From the NCBI RefSeq assembly GCF_024055725.1, contig NZ_JAMXMX010000021.1, positions 1 to 64,000 of the forward strand: 64,000 bases of DNA, written 5' to 3'. Of the stretch, positions 42,222 to 51,980 are shown piece by piece. Positions within the stretch are counted from its first letter, which is position 1. Every line of letters begins with the position of its first letter. The notes beneath the pieces are model-generated. The model did not search any database. It saw only the letters and a program-made list of their open reading frames with translations, and was not told where the DNA came from. This DNA comes from Actinoallomurus spadix (lineage in GTDB: Bacteria; Actinomycetota; Actinomycetes; Streptosporangiales; Streptosporangiaceae). The position numbers were made by a program, and so were the translations under genes.

Positions 42222-42910
42222 TCGCCGCGATCCGATTCCAGCTCAGCGGGTACGCGCGGTCCACGCGTGCCCTGCCCCCGGTGCTCGCCCTCGCGCTGCT
42301 GCTGGGGATCGTCTTCTCGGGCCCGCTCGGCGGCACCCCGGCGGAGGCACGGTCCGGGGCGCTGACCGCGCTCGGTGACCTGGCGGCCCTGTACTTCCCC
42401 ATCTGCGCCTGGGCCGCGCGCGGCCTCCTGGACACCGAACCGGACGCCCAGCGGCACATCGGTGTGGTCACCCTCGGACGGTGGCGGGCGATGGCGTGCG
42501 GGTTCGCCGCGGCGTTCGTGTTCAACGTCTGCCTGGCGCTGATCGCCGGTGCCGTTCCCCTGGTCGAGGCCGCGCGATCCGGCGTACGGGCGTCCCAGCT
42601 GCTGCCGGCGATGGCCCTGCTGCTCCTGGCCGCGCTGGCCGCCACGGCGCTCGGAGCGCTCGCCAGCCGGGCGCTCATCCCCTCCCCCGGCCGGTCGGTC
42701 CTCGTGCTGCTCGGCGTCTACGTCCTCGACCTGCTGCTGGGCCTCGGTCCGCTCCGCGTCGTCACCGTGCCGATGATCGAGTGGATGGGGGCGGCCGGGC
42801 GCGGGCCGTCCGCGTTCACCGACGCCCTGCCGTGGTTCGCGCTGCGCACGCTCGCCTGGGCGGTCCTCGCGACGGCCCTGTACGCCCGCCTGCGCCGTAT
42901 GCGCGCTTAG
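42218..42910 (+). CDS. ABC transporter membrane subunit
   Basis: 230 aa with six predicted TM helices (for example PVLALALLLGIVFSG, LLPAMALLLLAALAATALG, RSVLVLLGVYVLDLLLGL). No named domain is recognisable, but the 4-nt overlap with the ATPase gene and similar size mark it as the permease partner, working as a homodimer. It ends overlapping the convergent DivIVA-like gene by 4 nt. Confidence 0.82.
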   Translation: MIAAIRFQLSGYARSTRALPPVLALALLLGIVFSGPLGGTPAEARSGALTALGDLAALYFPICAWAARGLLDTEPDAQRHIGVVTLGRWRAMACGFAAAFVFNVCLALIAGAVPLVEAARSGVRASQLLPAMALLLLAALAATALGALASRALIPSPGRSVLVLLGVYVLDLLLGLGPLRVVTVPMIEWMGAAGRGPSAFTDALPWFALRTLAWAVLATALYARLRRMRA

Positions 42911-43419
42911 CGGGTACGCGCCAGCCGGTCGATCTCGGCTGCGAGGTGGTCGAGGAAGCCGTCGACGTCGGGCTGGGCGTACCCGGGCCGGAGCCGGGTG
43001 GTCGCGAACCGCGCGGCCCGGATGTCGGCCGACCGGGGTCTGCGCCCGCGTAGTTCGGCGATCAGCCGGTCCAGGAACGCGTCGACCTCCCGCTCGTCGT
43101 ATCCCTCGCTCAGCCGGGTGGGTACGAAGCGTACGTTGCGGACGAGCCCGATCAAGCGGTCGGCGTCGGCCGCGGAGAGCCGCCGCCCGTCGCCGTTCTC
43201 CTTCAGCTCCAGCTCCCGCAGGTACTCCTCGAGCCGCTCGTCGACCGCCTGGACCCGGTAGCCACGCAGAGCGATCGCGAACCGCACCGTGCCGACCTCC
43301 GCCGCCGTGACCGGCGGCGCGAACAGCTGCGCGCGGCCGAGCGTCCCCTCGATCCGGGCGACGAACGCGTCGACCTGGTGACGGTGGTAGCCGCGGAGGG
43401 CGAGCGGGAAGTCCGGCAT
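42907..43419 (-). CDS. Protein with four DivIVA-like N-terminal motifs
   Basis: 170 aa. DivIVA proteins begin with a motif of the form F-x-LRGY-x4-VD-x-F; here it occurs four times: residues 4-23 (FPLALRGYHRHQVDAF), 47-70 (FAIALRGYRVQAVDERL), 98-123 (FVPTRLSEGYDEREVDAFL) and 138-163 (FATTRLRPGYAQPDVDGFL). Motifs 1, 3 and 4 are closest to the consensus. Long coiled coils of true DivIVA are absent, so this is a membrane-curvature or polar-targeting domain repeated rather than a scaffold. ATG at 43419 was chosen as the start of the first motif; GGGAG lies about 10 nt upstream. Confidence 0.8.
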   Translation of the reverse strand: MPDFPLALRGYHRHQVDAFVARIEGTLGRAQLFAPPVTAAEVGTVRFAIALRGYRVQAVDERLEEYLRELELKENGDGRRLSAADADRLIGLVRNVRFVPTRLSEGYDEREVDAFLDRLIAELRGRRPRSADIRAARFATTRLRPGYAQPDVDGFLDHLAAEIDRLARTR

Positions 43420-43529
43420 GGCCCGTATTCTCCCTGAAACCCCCATCGAGCACCGGAAAAAGGGTGTGCGCCGTGCGGTCGGCGGAATATCTGACAGGTA
43501 GGTCGTCACACGGATCGGGGGAACTGGAG

Positions 43530-43997
43530 ATGACGGCAGAGAATCTCGCCGGGCCGAACAAGGTGGTGCTCGGCGACTACGCGAGCCACGCGGCGGCACA
43601 ACGTTCCGTGGACATCCTGGCCGACCGGGACTTCCCGGTGGAGCACGTCACCATCGTCGGCTGCGGACTGCGGCTGGAGGAGCGGGTGCTCGGCCGCTGG
43701 ACCGTCGGCAAGGCCTTGGCGGCCGGCGCGAGTTCCGGCGCCTGGGTCGGCCTGCTGATCGGACTGGTGTTCTGGATCGTCAGCCCCTGGCACGCCGGCG
43801 CGGTGATCTCGGCGATAATCCTTGGTGCGATCTTCGGTGCGGTGTTCGCCGGGGTCGCGCACGGGCTGCGCCGCCAGGCGTTCGCGTCGACGAGCGCGGT
43901 GGTCGCCGACCGGTACGACGTGCTGGTCGACGCGGAGTTCGCCGCTGAGGCCAGGCGGCTGCTGGCCGCGATACCCGCCACCGAGCGGCCGCACTGA
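43530..43997 (+). CDS. General stress protein 17M-like (YflT) membrane protein
   Basis: 155 aa. The N-terminal VLGDYASHAAAQRSVDILADRDFPVEHVTIVG is the YflT/GSP17M-type domain, followed by two TM helices (WVGLLIGLVFWIV and AVISAIILGAIFGAVFAGV). Widespread actinobacterial protein of unknown role, linked to general stress in other phyla. GGGGG and GGAG precede the ATG. Convergent with rlmN. Confidence 0.78.
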   Translation: MTAENLAGPNKVVLGDYASHAAAQRSVDILADRDFPVEHVTIVGCGLRLEERVLGRWTVGKALAAGASSGAWVGLLIGLVFWIVSPWHAGAVISAIILGAIFGAVFAGVAHGLRRQAFASTSAVVADRYDVLVDAEFAAEARRLLAAIPATERPH

Positions 43998-44040
43998 TCG
44001 GCTCCGCGCGGCGCGTTGCTCGGCTCCGCGCCGTACTGGC

Positions 44041-44076
44041 CGCTGCGCGCACCGTGCCGGTTCGCTGCGCGCAGCG
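44041..44076. terminator. Hairpin between the GSP17M-like gene and rlmN
   Basis: CGCTGCGCGC at 44041-44050 pairs perfectly with 44067-44076 around a 16-nt loop, between two convergent genes. No T run; possibly bidirectional. Confidence 0.5.
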
Positions 44077-44096
44077 CCGGTCGGGCCGTCGGCGCG

Positions 44097-45197
44097 CTAC
44101 TCGACGGTCTTGGCGGCGAGCTGGCCGCAGGCGCCGTCGATCTCCTGGCCGCGCGTGTCGCGTACGGTCACGGGGACGCCGTGGGCCTCCAGCCGGCGGA
44201 CGAACTCCGTCTGGTCCGACGGCCGCGACGCGGTCCACTTCGACCCGGGCGTGGGGTTCAGCGGGATCAGGTTGACGTGCACCGGGTGCGCCTTGATGAG
44301 CCGGCCCAGCAGGTCGGCCCGCCACGCCTGGTCGTTGATGTCCTTGATGAGGGCGTACTCGATCGAGATCCGGCGCCGCGTCCGCTCCGCGTACGCCCAG
44401 GCGGCGTCGAGGACCTCCGCGACCTTCCAGCGGGTGTTGATCGGCACGAGCTCGTCGCGCAGCTCGTCGTCCGGCGCATGCAGGGACACCGCGAGACGAA
44501 CCTTGAGATCCAGGTCGGCGAGCTGGTGGATCTTCGGGACCAGCCCGACCGTGGAGACCGTGATGTTCCGCTGGGAGATGCCCAGCCCGCGCGGGCTCGG
44601 GTCGCTGAACCGGTGGATCGCCCGGACGATGGTGGAGAAGTTGGCGAGCGGCTCGCCCATGCCCATGAAGACGATGTTGCTGACCCGGCCCCGGCCGCCG
44701 GCGATCTCACCGCGGTCGAGGGCGCGGGCGCCCGCGACCACCTGCTCGACGATCTCGGCGGTCGAGAGGTTCCGCGTGAGGCCGGCCTGACCGGTGGCGC
44801 AGAACGGGCAGTTCATTCCGCAGCCGGCCTGGGAGGAGACGCACATGGTCACCCGGTCCGGGTAACGCATCAGGACCGACTCGACGAACGTGCCGTCGAA
44901 CGCCTTCCACAGCGTCTTGCGGGTGGCGCCGTCATCACAGGTCAGATCGCGCACCGACGTGAGCAGAGGCGGCATCAGCTCGGTGACGAGGCGGTCCCGG
45001 ACGGCGGCCGGCAGGTCGGTCATGTCGGCCGGGTCGTCGGCGAGCCTGCCGAAGTAGTGGCGCGACAACTGGTCGGCGCGGAAGGGCTTTTCGCCGAGCG
45101 CCCCGACGGCCTCACGCCGCTCGTCCCAGGACAGATCGGCGAGATGGCGTGGTGGCTTCGCCCGGCGCGGAGCGGCGAAGGTGAGCTGAGCGGGCAT
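44097..45197 (-). CDS. rlmN: 23S rRNA (A2503-C2) / tRNA (A37-C2) methyltransferase, radical SAM
   Basis: 366 aa. Radical-SAM cluster motif Cx3Cx2C as CGMNCPFC, preceded by MCVSSQAG; the GMGEPL and [10 protein letters not shown] segments bind SAM. Catalytic cysteines include one in DGACGQL near the C-terminus. Start at the ATG 45197 (GGAACGGAC upstream); the frame is open for another 186 nt through a repeat region without family similarity. In this order it normally follows cdsA; here a SUFU-domain gene intervenes. Confidence 0.97.
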   Translation of the reverse strand: MPAQLTFAAPRRAKPPRHLADLSWDERREAVGALGEKPFRADQLSRHYFGRLADDPADMTDLPAAVRDRLVTELMPPLLTSVRDLTCDDGATRKTLWKAFDGTFVESVLMRYPDRVTMCVSSQAGCGMNCPFCATGQAGLTRNLSTAEIVEQVVAGARALDRGEIAGGRGRVSNIVFMGMGEPLANFSTIVRAIHRFSDPSPRGLGISQRNITVSTVGLVPKIHQLADLDLKVRLAVSLHAPDDELRDELVPINTRWKVAEVLDAAWAYAERTRRRISIEYALIKDINDQAWRADLLGRLIKAHPVHVNLIPLNPTPGSKWTASRPSDQTEFVRRLEAHGVPVTVRDTRGQEIDGACGQLAAKTVE

Positions 45198-45229
45198 GTC
45201 CGTTCCAGTGTGGCAGACGCCGGGGAGAG

Positions 45230-45306
45230 CTTCGTACGCCCGCCTGCCACAGCCTCGTACACCCCGCCCCGCATGACCTTGTACGCGGGTCGGCACAGCC
45301 TCGTAC
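45230..45306. repeat. Degenerate 23-bp tandem repeat upstream of rlmN, four copies
   Basis: The octamer C(C/T)T(C/T)GTAC recurs at 45230, 45253, 45277 and 45299, spacing 22-24 bp; a 13-mer CACAGCCTCGTAC is exact at 45248 and 45294. It occupies the divergent promoter region of rlmN and the SUFU-domain gene. Confidence 0.65.
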
Positions 45307-45400
45307 GCCGGCGCCGGACCTCCACGCCGGGACCGACCCCGAAGGTCAATGCCGCTGTCAATGCCGCTCGGAGGGCCGCACACTCACTACAGTCCCATCT

Positions 45401-46543
45401 ATGCCGGTATTGCGCAGAACGCCGCAGGAGACGCGTGTCCTGATCAGTGACACCAGCCCCTACGGAAGCCGTGTCCTCGAAGTCGAGTCCGATCACATCG
45501 CGACGGCGGCGTACCTCCGCCGCGGCGACGGACAAACCGTGGCCGCGACCTGGATCGCCAACCATCAGGACGCGTCTCCCCACCCTGACCTCGCGCGGTT
45601 GAACGCGGGCCTGGTACCGGCCATGCCGGCGAACCACACCAAGCACCCGAAGGGGCGGCCGGCACCGGATCCGCGGTCGTTGGAGGTCGTCTGGTTCGAG
45701 GAGGGCGACGGTGCGGCGGTGCTGGAGGACGGGCAGCCGCTCTGCGTGATCCCCGGCTGGTCGGACATGGACCGTGGGCTGCCCGGGTACAGCCGCGAGG
45801 CGCTCGGCCAGAGCCCGTTCGCGTTCGCACTGGACGATGAGATCGAGGACCTGGGCCCGCGCATCCTGCAGGCGCAGGCGTTCTGGGAGTGGCGGAACGG
45901 TGACGGCGCCTGGGAGGGGTTCCAGCAGTCGGTGCTGGGACACCTGCTCGGCCGTCTCGGGCCGGGCGGGTACTACTGGCACGACGTCGGCCGGCAGTGG
46001 CGCGCCCGGTCCGGTGGCTCGGCAGGGGGCGGCGAGCAGCCCGTCGTGGGGGTGTCGGAGCGACCGGCCCTGGACGACCGGTCCTACCGGGTGCTGAGCA
46101 CGGTGGGCATGAGCTGCCAGCGGATGCCCACTGTGGAGTTGTACGAGGACAACGTCGGTGAGCACGCCCGGATCGAACTCGCCGTGGCCACGACCCTGCC
46201 CAGTCAGCGGGCGGGCAGCATCTTCCCCTGGCTGGCCCAGTATCCGTGGCGCGCGGTCACGTCCTTCGCTCCGGGCGACAACGTGAAGTGGTACCACGAG
46301 GCGAAGACCTTCCCGCTCGGCTCGAGCTGGGAGGGGGTGCTGCTGCTCGACGACCCGGGCCGGCTTGCGGGTCCGGCGGCCCCGGACATGCGCGGGTTCT
46401 CGTTCGGTGGCGACCCGGTGCAGTGGCTGTGGCTCGTGCCGATCACCGAGGCGGAGCGGCAGTTCGGCAAGGACGAGGGCCCGGACGCGCTGATCGAGCG
46501 GCTGGCTAGGAAGGGCCGCAGCTGGATCGTCGGCGAGGACTGA
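45401..46543 (+). CDS. Suppressor-of-fused (SUFU) domain protein
   Basis: 380 aa. The C-terminal half (from about 215: YRVLSTVGMSCQRMP, RIELAVATTLPS, and WLVPITEAERQFGKDEGPDALIERL at the end) matches the bacterial SUFU-like domain, often seen as immunity proteins of polymorphic toxin systems. The N-terminal half (QTVAATWIANH, LEVVWFEEGDGAAVLEDG) is a second conserved region of unknown role. No toxin gene is adjacent. It sits alone, on the opposite strand, inside the otherwise conserved rlmN-cdsA junction. Confidence 0.75.
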   Translation: MPVLRRTPQETRVLISDTSPYGSRVLEVESDHIATAAYLRRGDGQTVAATWIANHQDASPHPDLARLNAGLVPAMPANHTKHPKGRPAPDPRSLEVVWFEEGDGAAVLEDGQPLCVIPGWSDMDRGLPGYSREALGQSPFAFALDDEIEDLGPRILQAQAFWEWRNGDGAWEGFQQSVLGHLLGRLGPGGYYWHDVGRQWRARSGGSAGGGEQPVVGVSERPALDDRSYRVLSTVGMSCQRMPTVELYEDNVGEHARIELAVATTLPSQRAGSIFPWLAQYPWRAVTSFAPGDNVKWYHEAKTFPLGSSWEGVLLLDDPGRLAGPAAPDMRGFSFGGDPVQWLWLVPITEAERQFGKDEGPDALIERLARKGRSWIVGED

Positions 46544-46558
46544 AACCGGAGCCGCGTC

Positions 46559-46590
46559 GGCGGCCGGGCGGGACTCCCCGCCCGGCCGCC
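46559..46590. terminator. Bidirectional terminator between SUFU-domain gene and cdsA
   Basis: A perfect 14-bp stem (GGCGGCCGGGCGGG at 46559-46572, complement at 46577-46590) with a 4-nt ACTC loop between two convergent genes. Confidence 0.82.
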
Positions 46591-46623
46591 GGTCACGACC
46601 TCTTCAGGATCCGGAAAGAGCGG

Positions 46624-47499
46624 TCAGGCCGGAACGAACGCCTGGAAGAGCAGCCAGACGACCGGCACGGTGGCGAGCAGGGAGTCCAGGCGGTCCATGA
46701 CCCCACCGTGCTCGGGCAGCAGGGTCCCCATGTCCTTGATGCCGAGGTCCCTCTTGATCATCGACTCGATGAGGTCGCCGAGCGTGGCCGAACAGACCGC
46801 GGCGGCACCGACGATGACCCCCTGCCACCAGGCGCCGTCCAGCAGCCAGGGCAGCAGCAGGCCGCCGACCACCATGCACGTCAGCGACGAGCCGGTGAAC
46901 CCCTCCCAGGTCTTCTTCGGGCTGATGGCGGGAGCCATCTTGTGCGAGCCCAGGAACGAGCCCGCGAAGAAGCCACCGATGTCGCTGGAGATCGTCACCG
47001 CGATGAAGACGATGATGCGGTTTGGGCCGTCGTCCGCGTCGAGCATGAGGACGGCGAACCCGGCGAGGAACGGGACGTACGCGGCGGCGAACACGCTCGC
47101 CGTCGCGTCCCGGACGTACCCATCCTGGCCGCCCGCCAGCCGCCACAGCAGAACCGCAAGCACCGTCAGGGCGAACGTCGCGACCAGCGCGGTCGTCCCC
47201 CAGACGTAGGTGCCGACCAGCATCGCCAGGCCGCCCGCCGCGAGCGGGACCGGCGGGATGCGGATGCCCTTCGTCCCGAAGGCCCGGATGAGCTCCCACC
47301 CGGCCACGCCGATGAAGAGCACGAGGACGCCGAGGAAGATCTCCTTGACGGTGTAGAGGGACACCAGGACGACGGCGCCAAGGCCCAGGCCGACCCCGAC
47401 CGCGATGGGGAGGTTCCGGCCTGGCCTACGCTTCTTGCCCGTTTCCGCCGTTACCTCCGGAATCTCCGGGGCGGGCGTGGGGGCCTGCTCGAGTCCCAC
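46624..47499 (-). CDS. cdsA: Phosphatidate cytidylyltransferase (CDP-diacylglycerol synthase)
   Basis: 291 aa, polytopic membrane enzyme making CDP-diacylglycerol from phosphatidate and CTP. The family signature is present near the C-terminus: SMIKRDLGIKDMGTLLPEHG followed by GVMDRLDS. About seven TM helices after a hydrophilic N-terminus of about 28 residues. The GTG start shares a base with the frr stop (TAGTG), so translation is coupled to frr. Confidence 0.97.
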   Translation of the reverse strand: MGLEQAPTPAPEIPEVTAETGKKRRPGRNLPIAVGVGLGLGAVVLVSLYTVKEIFLGVLVLFIGVAGWELIRAFGTKGIRIPPVPLAAGGLAMLVGTYVWGTTALVATFALTVLAVLLWRLAGGQDGYVRDATASVFAAAYVPFLAGFAVLMLDADDGPNRIIVFIAVTISSDIGGFFAGSFLGSHKMAPAISPKKTWEGFTGSSLTCMVVGGLLLPWLLDGAWWQGVIVGAAAVCSATLGDLIESMIKRDLGIKDMGTLLPEHGGVMDRLDSLLATVPVVWLLFQAFVPA

Positions 47500-48056
47500 T
47501 AGACCTCGAGCAGCTCGGCTTTCTTGTGCTCGAGCAGCTCGTCGATCTTGGCGACGTGCTTGTGCGTGAAGTCGTCCAGCTCCTTCTCCGCGCGGCGCAC
47601 GTCGTCCTCGCCCGCGTCGCCGGCCTTGGCGAGCTTGTCGAGGGCGTCCTTGGCGTGGCGGCGAATGTTACGGATCGAGACCCGCGCGTCCTCCGCCTTG
47701 TGCCCGGCCACCTTGATGAACTCCTTGCGACGCTCCTCGGACAGCTCCGGGAACACCACACGAATGATCTTCCCGTCGTTGCCCGGGTTGACACCGAGGT
47801 CGCTCTCGCGAATGGCCTTCTCGATCGCGGTCAGCGACGACGCGTCGTACGGCTGGACGATCACCATGCGGGGCTCGGGCAGCGTGAACGACGCCAGCTG
47901 ATTGATCGGCGTCGGCGCCCCGTAGTAATCCGCCGTGATCTTGTTGAACATCGCAGGCGTCACACGACCGGTACGGATGCCGTTGAAGTCATCCTTGGCG
48001 ACCGTGACGGCCTTATCCATCTTGTCCTCGGCCTCGAGGAGGATCTCGTCGATCAC
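47499..48056 (-). CDS. frr: Ribosome recycling factor
   Basis: 185 aa, the normal length. With EF-G it splits post-termination ribosomes. Recognised by [17 protein letters not shown] at the start, [21 protein letters not shown] and the C-terminal [18 protein letters not shown]. It lies 14 bp after pyrH and overlaps cdsA by one base, part of the rpsB-tsf-pyrH-frr-cdsA order. Confidence 0.98.
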   Translation of the reverse strand: MIDEILLEAEDKMDKAVTVAKDDFNGIRTGRVTPAMFNKITADYYGAPTPINQLASFTLPEPRMVIVQPYDASSLTAIEKAIRESDLGVNPGNDGKIIRVVFPELSEERRKEFIKVAGHKAEDARVSIRNIRRHAKDALDKLAKAGDAGEDDVRRAEKELDDFTHKHVAKIDELLEHKKAELLEV

Positions 48057-48070
48057 CTTCGGCTCCTGTT

Positions 48071-48892
<822 letters not shown>

Positions 48893-49729
48893 TCAGAGCT
48901 GGCCGACCCGGAACCGGGCGAAGCGCTGGACGTTCACGCCGGCATCCTGGAGGACCTTACCGACCGTCTTCTTCGGGTCCTTAACGAACGGCTGCTCGAC
49001 CAGGACGAAGTCCTTGAAGTAGGCCTTCACCCGGCCCTCGACGATCTTCGGGATCGCCTGCTCGGGCTTGCCCTCGTCACGGGTGATCTGCTCGGCGAGC
49101 GCCCGCTCCTTGGCGACGACGTCCGCCGGGACGTCGTCGTTGGTGAGATACTTCGGGGACATCGCCGCGATCTGCTGCGCGATCTCCTTGGCCACCTCGG
49201 GGGCCTCGCTGTCGAGCTCGACCAGCACGCCGGTCGCCGGCGGCAGCGACGGGTCGGACTTGTGCAGGTAGCTCGCGACGTAGGCGCCCTTGAAGTGGGC
49301 GAAACGGCCCACCTCGAGCTTCTCCCCGATCTTGGCGCTGTTCTCGTCGATCAGCTGCTGAACCGTCTTGCCCGGCTCGATCTCCGCGGCCAGCAGGGCG
49401 TCGCGGTCGGCCACATCGCTGTTCGCGGCGAACTCGACGATCTGGTCGGCCAGGGCGATGAAGCCCTCGTTCTTCGCGACGAAGTCGGTCTCGCAGTTGA
49501 GCTCGAGGATCGCGCCGTCCCCGGACCCGTTGAAGTGCTCGGCGACCAGGCCGTTCGCGGCGGTGCGCTCGGCGCGCTTGCCGACGTCCTTGGCGCCCTT
49601 GAGGCGCAGCAGCTCGACCGCCTTGTCGAAGTCGCCCTCGGCCTCCTCGAGCGCCTTCTTACAGGCCATCATCCCGGAACCGGTCATGTCCCGGAGCTTC
49701 TTGACGTCGGCGGCGGTGAAGTTCGCCAT
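48893..49729 (-). CDS. tsf: Elongation factor Ts
   Basis: 278 aa. Nucleotide exchange factor for EF-Tu. N-terminal UBA-like domain [20 protein letters not shown], the [10 protein letters not shown] motif that contacts EF-Tu, and a two-subdomain core. 36 bp after rpsB, presumably co-transcribed. Confidence 0.98.
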   Translation of the reverse strand: MANFTAADVKKLRDMTGSGMMACKKALEEAEGDFDKAVELLRLKGAKDVGKRAERTAANGLVAEHFNGSGDGAILELNCETDFVAKNEGFIALADQIVEFAANSDVADRDALLAAEIEPGKTVQQLIDENSAKIGEKLEVGRFAHFKGAYVASYLHKSDPSLPPATGVLVELDSEAPEVAKEIAQQIAAMSPKYLTNDDVPADVVAKERALAEQITRDEGKPEQAIPKIVEGRVKAYFKDFVLVEQPFVKDPKKTVGKVLQDAGVNVQRFARFRVGQL

Positions 49730-49765
49730 TGTGGTCTTGTCTCTCTCGTCGTCGGTCGTGGGCCG

Positions 49766-50683
49766 TCAGGATTCCGAGCCGGTCTCCGGCTGCTCGGCCG
49801 GCGCGGCCTCCGAAGCCTCGGCCTGCGGAGCCTCGGCCTGCGCCTCCGGAGCCTCGGCCTGCGCCTGCGGAGCGGCCTCGGCCGCCTCACCCGACTCGCC
49901 CTTGCTCTCCAGCAGCTCGCGCTCCCACTCGGGCAGCGGCTCCTCCGCGCCCACCGCGGCGGGCTTCTCGTCACCCGACGGCGCGGCACCGGCGCGGGCC
50001 ATCAGGCCGTCGGCCACGGCGTCCGCGACCACGCGGGTGAGCAGGCTGACGCTGCGGATGGCGTCGTCGTTACCCGGGATCGGGTAGTCGACCTCGTCCG
50101 GGTCGCAGTTGGTGTCGAGGATCGCCACCACCGGGATGCCCAGCTTGCGGGCCTCGTTGACGGCGATGTGCTCCTTCTTGGTGTCGCAGACCCACACCGC
50201 GCTCGGCACGCGGGCCATGTCGCGGATACCGCCGAGGGTGCGCTCGAGCTTGTCCTTCTCACGCTTGCGCATGAGAAGCTCCTTCTTCGTCATACCCGAG
50301 CCGGCGACGTCGTCGTAGTCGAGCTCCTCGAGCTCCTTCAGACGCGTCAGGCGCTTGTGCACGGTGGAGAAGTTGGTGAGCATGCCGCCCAGCCAGCGCT
50401 GGTTGACGAACGGCATGCCGACGCGCTGCGCCTGCTCCGCGATCGACTCCTGCGCCTGCTTCTTCGTGCCGACGAACAGGATCGTGCCGCCGTGGGCGAC
50501 GGTCTCCTTGATGAAGTCGAAGGCGCGGTCGATGTAGGACAGCGACTGCTGCAGGTCGATGATGTAGATGCCGTTGCGCTCGGTGAAGATGAAACGCTTC
50601 ATCTTCGGGTTCCACCGGCGGGTCTGGTGCCCGAAGTGGACGCCGCTCTCGAGCAGCTGCTTCATGGTGACGACGGGTGCCAT
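49766..50683 (-). CDS. rpsB: Small ribosomal subunit protein uS2
   Basis: 305 aa. Core S2 motifs [19 protein letters not shown] and [13 protein letters not shown]; a C-terminal tail of about 60 residues is rich in Ala/Glu/Gln repeats ([13 protein letters not shown]). The ATG at 50683 has AGGAGG ten nt upstream. A hairpin (50704-50724) sits directly upstream of that ribosome site, a possible autoregulatory leader. First gene of the rpsB-tsf-pyrH-frr-cdsA set. Confidence 0.98.
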   Translation of the reverse strand: MAPVVTMKQLLESGVHFGHQTRRWNPKMKRFIFTERNGIYIIDLQQSLSYIDRAFDFIKETVAHGGTILFVGTKKQAQESIAEQAQRVGMPFVNQRWLGGMLTNFSTVHKRLTRLKELEELDYDDVAGSGMTKKELLMRKREKDKLERTLGGIRDMARVPSAVWVCDTKKEHIAVNEARKLGIPVVAILDTNCDPDEVDYPIPGNDDAIRSVSLLTRVVADAVADGLMARAGAAPSGDEKPAAVGAEEPLPEWERELLESKGESGEAAEAAPQAQAEAPEAQAEAPQAEASEAAPAEQPETGSES

Positions 50684-50703
50684 TGCCCGTGGTCCTCCTG
50701 TCC

Positions 50704-50724
50704 GGCCCAGTCGCTCTCTGGGCC
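50704..50724 (-). promoter_or_regulatory. Leader hairpin upstream of rpsB
   Basis: GGCCCAG-N7-CTGGGCC, a perfect 7-bp stem, ends four bases from the AGGAGG of rpsB. Ribosomal protein S2 operons are autoregulated in several phyla; this hairpin is a candidate element. Confidence 0.45.
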
Positions 50725-50759
50725 ACGTTCCGGTTGTTCTGCGTCCGTGCGCACCCCTG

Positions 50760-50777
50760 CCATGACGCCTGTCATGG
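50760..50777. promoter_or_regulatory. Palindrome in the rpsB promoter region
   Basis: CCATGAC-GCCT-GTCATGG, a perfect 7-bp inverted repeat about 80 bp upstream of rpsB, in the gap between rpsB and the divergent M23 gene. Regulatory protein site or second leader hairpin. Confidence 0.4.
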
Positions 50778-50950
50778 ACCGTGAGGGCCGCCCCACCAAC
50801 GAATCGGTGGCCGGCGGACGCGTGAATTCGGTCATGCGACCGTTGAGGCAAGTGTACCGGCGGCTCACCCCACCGTGGACTCCGCGCCTCGAACCCGGGG
50901 TTTTCCACAGCTTCGGTCCGGGTCCTGCCCGAGGCGTGACGGGCGCGAGC

Positions 50951-51946
50951 ATGCTGTGTCCCATGGTCTTGCCCGTAATGCTCCTGGTCATCGCGACGCC
51001 GTTCCCCGTGGTCCCGGCCGCCTCCTCCCCACCGATCGCCACGCAGGTCGCGCCGGCCGCGCAAGACCCGGCAACCGTGCCGTTTCCCATGGCCACGCGG
51101 ATGCCGGAGGCGACCGCCTCGGCCGTTTCGGTGGCCGCGCCGGTCGTGACCACCGCGGCGGCGCCGGTCGCGGTGGCCGTCCCGGCCGCCGTGCGGGTCG
51201 TCCCGCCTGGGGCCGGAGAAGCTCAGTGGCGGTGGCCGTTACATCCGCCCCCGCCCGTGCTGCGCCGCTTCGACCCGCCCGCTCACCCTTGGGAGCCCGG
51301 GCATCGGGGGGTCGATCTCGCCGCGCCTCCCGGTCGAGCGGTCTTCGCCGCCGGCGCGGGGCGTGTCACCTTCGCCCGCGACCTGGCCGGACGCGGTGTG
51401 ATCACCATCAGCCACGGCACTTTTCGGACGACCTACCTCCCCGTACGCCCGGCCGTCCGCTCGGGGCAGACCGTGGTCACGGGCGCCCGGATCGGCGTGG
51501 TGGAGGCGAGGCCCGGTCATTGCGGGCAGGAGAGCTGCCTGCACTGGGGTCTGCTGCGGGATGACTCCTACCTCGACCCGCTCTCACTCCTCGGTCTCGG
51601 CCCCGTGCGCCTTCTCCCCTGGTGGCGCTCCTCGTCGGACGCCGCCGTGAGCGGCGGGTCAGGACGAACACCGCGTGCGCCGAGCGACCCCGCCGAGCAG
51701 GGCGAACGCCCCACGGTTCGTCGGCCGACCGGCCGTCCGCCCACCTCACCGCAGGGCGGTCCGCCCCCGGCGCGGGCTCCGGTGGGCACGGCTCCGGCGA
51801 TGCGACCGGCCGGCGCGACGAGCGCGATCGGCGCGGCCGCCGGCCCCCTCGCCGTCACCGCGGCGGCGGGGCTCGCCCTCGCGGGATTCCGCACCCGCGG
51901 CCGGAGGAGCCGGGGCTCCCGGCCATCGCTCACCGGTAAGCGATGA
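50951..51946 (+). CDS. Secreted M23-family peptidase (LytM/NlpD-like)
   Basis: 331 aa. A signal peptide (about residues 1-25) and an Ala/Val/Pro-rich linker precede an M23 zinc-peptidase domain: the first ligands in HRGVDLAAP and the last in CLHWGL. A long Pro/Ser/Arg-rich tail ends with a hydrophobic helix ([17 protein letters not shown]) and basic residues, suggesting membrane anchoring. M23 genes divergent from rpsB are conserved in actinobacteria (for example Rv2891). Start at ATG 50951 is the first Met of the signal peptide; a second Met lies four codons later. Confidence 0.88.
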   Translation: MLCPMVLPVMLLVIATPFPVVPAASSPPIATQVAPAAQDPATVPFPMATRMPEATASAVSVAAPVVTTAAAPVAVAVPAAVRVVPPGAGEAQWRWPLHPPPPVLRRFDPPAHPWEPGHRGVDLAAPPGRAVFAAGAGRVTFARDLAGRGVITISHGTFRTTYLPVRPAVRSGQTVVTGARIGVVEARPGHCGQESCLHWGLLRDDSYLDPLSLLGLGPVRLLPWWRSSSDAAVSGGSGRTPRAPSDPAEQGERPTVRRPTGRPPTSPQGGPPPARAPVGTAPAMRPAGATSAIGAAAGPLAVTAAAGLALAGFRTRGRRSRGSRPSLTGKR

Positions 51947-51980
51947 CGATCACGCGGGCCGCTCTTAGGCGGAGACGGCG

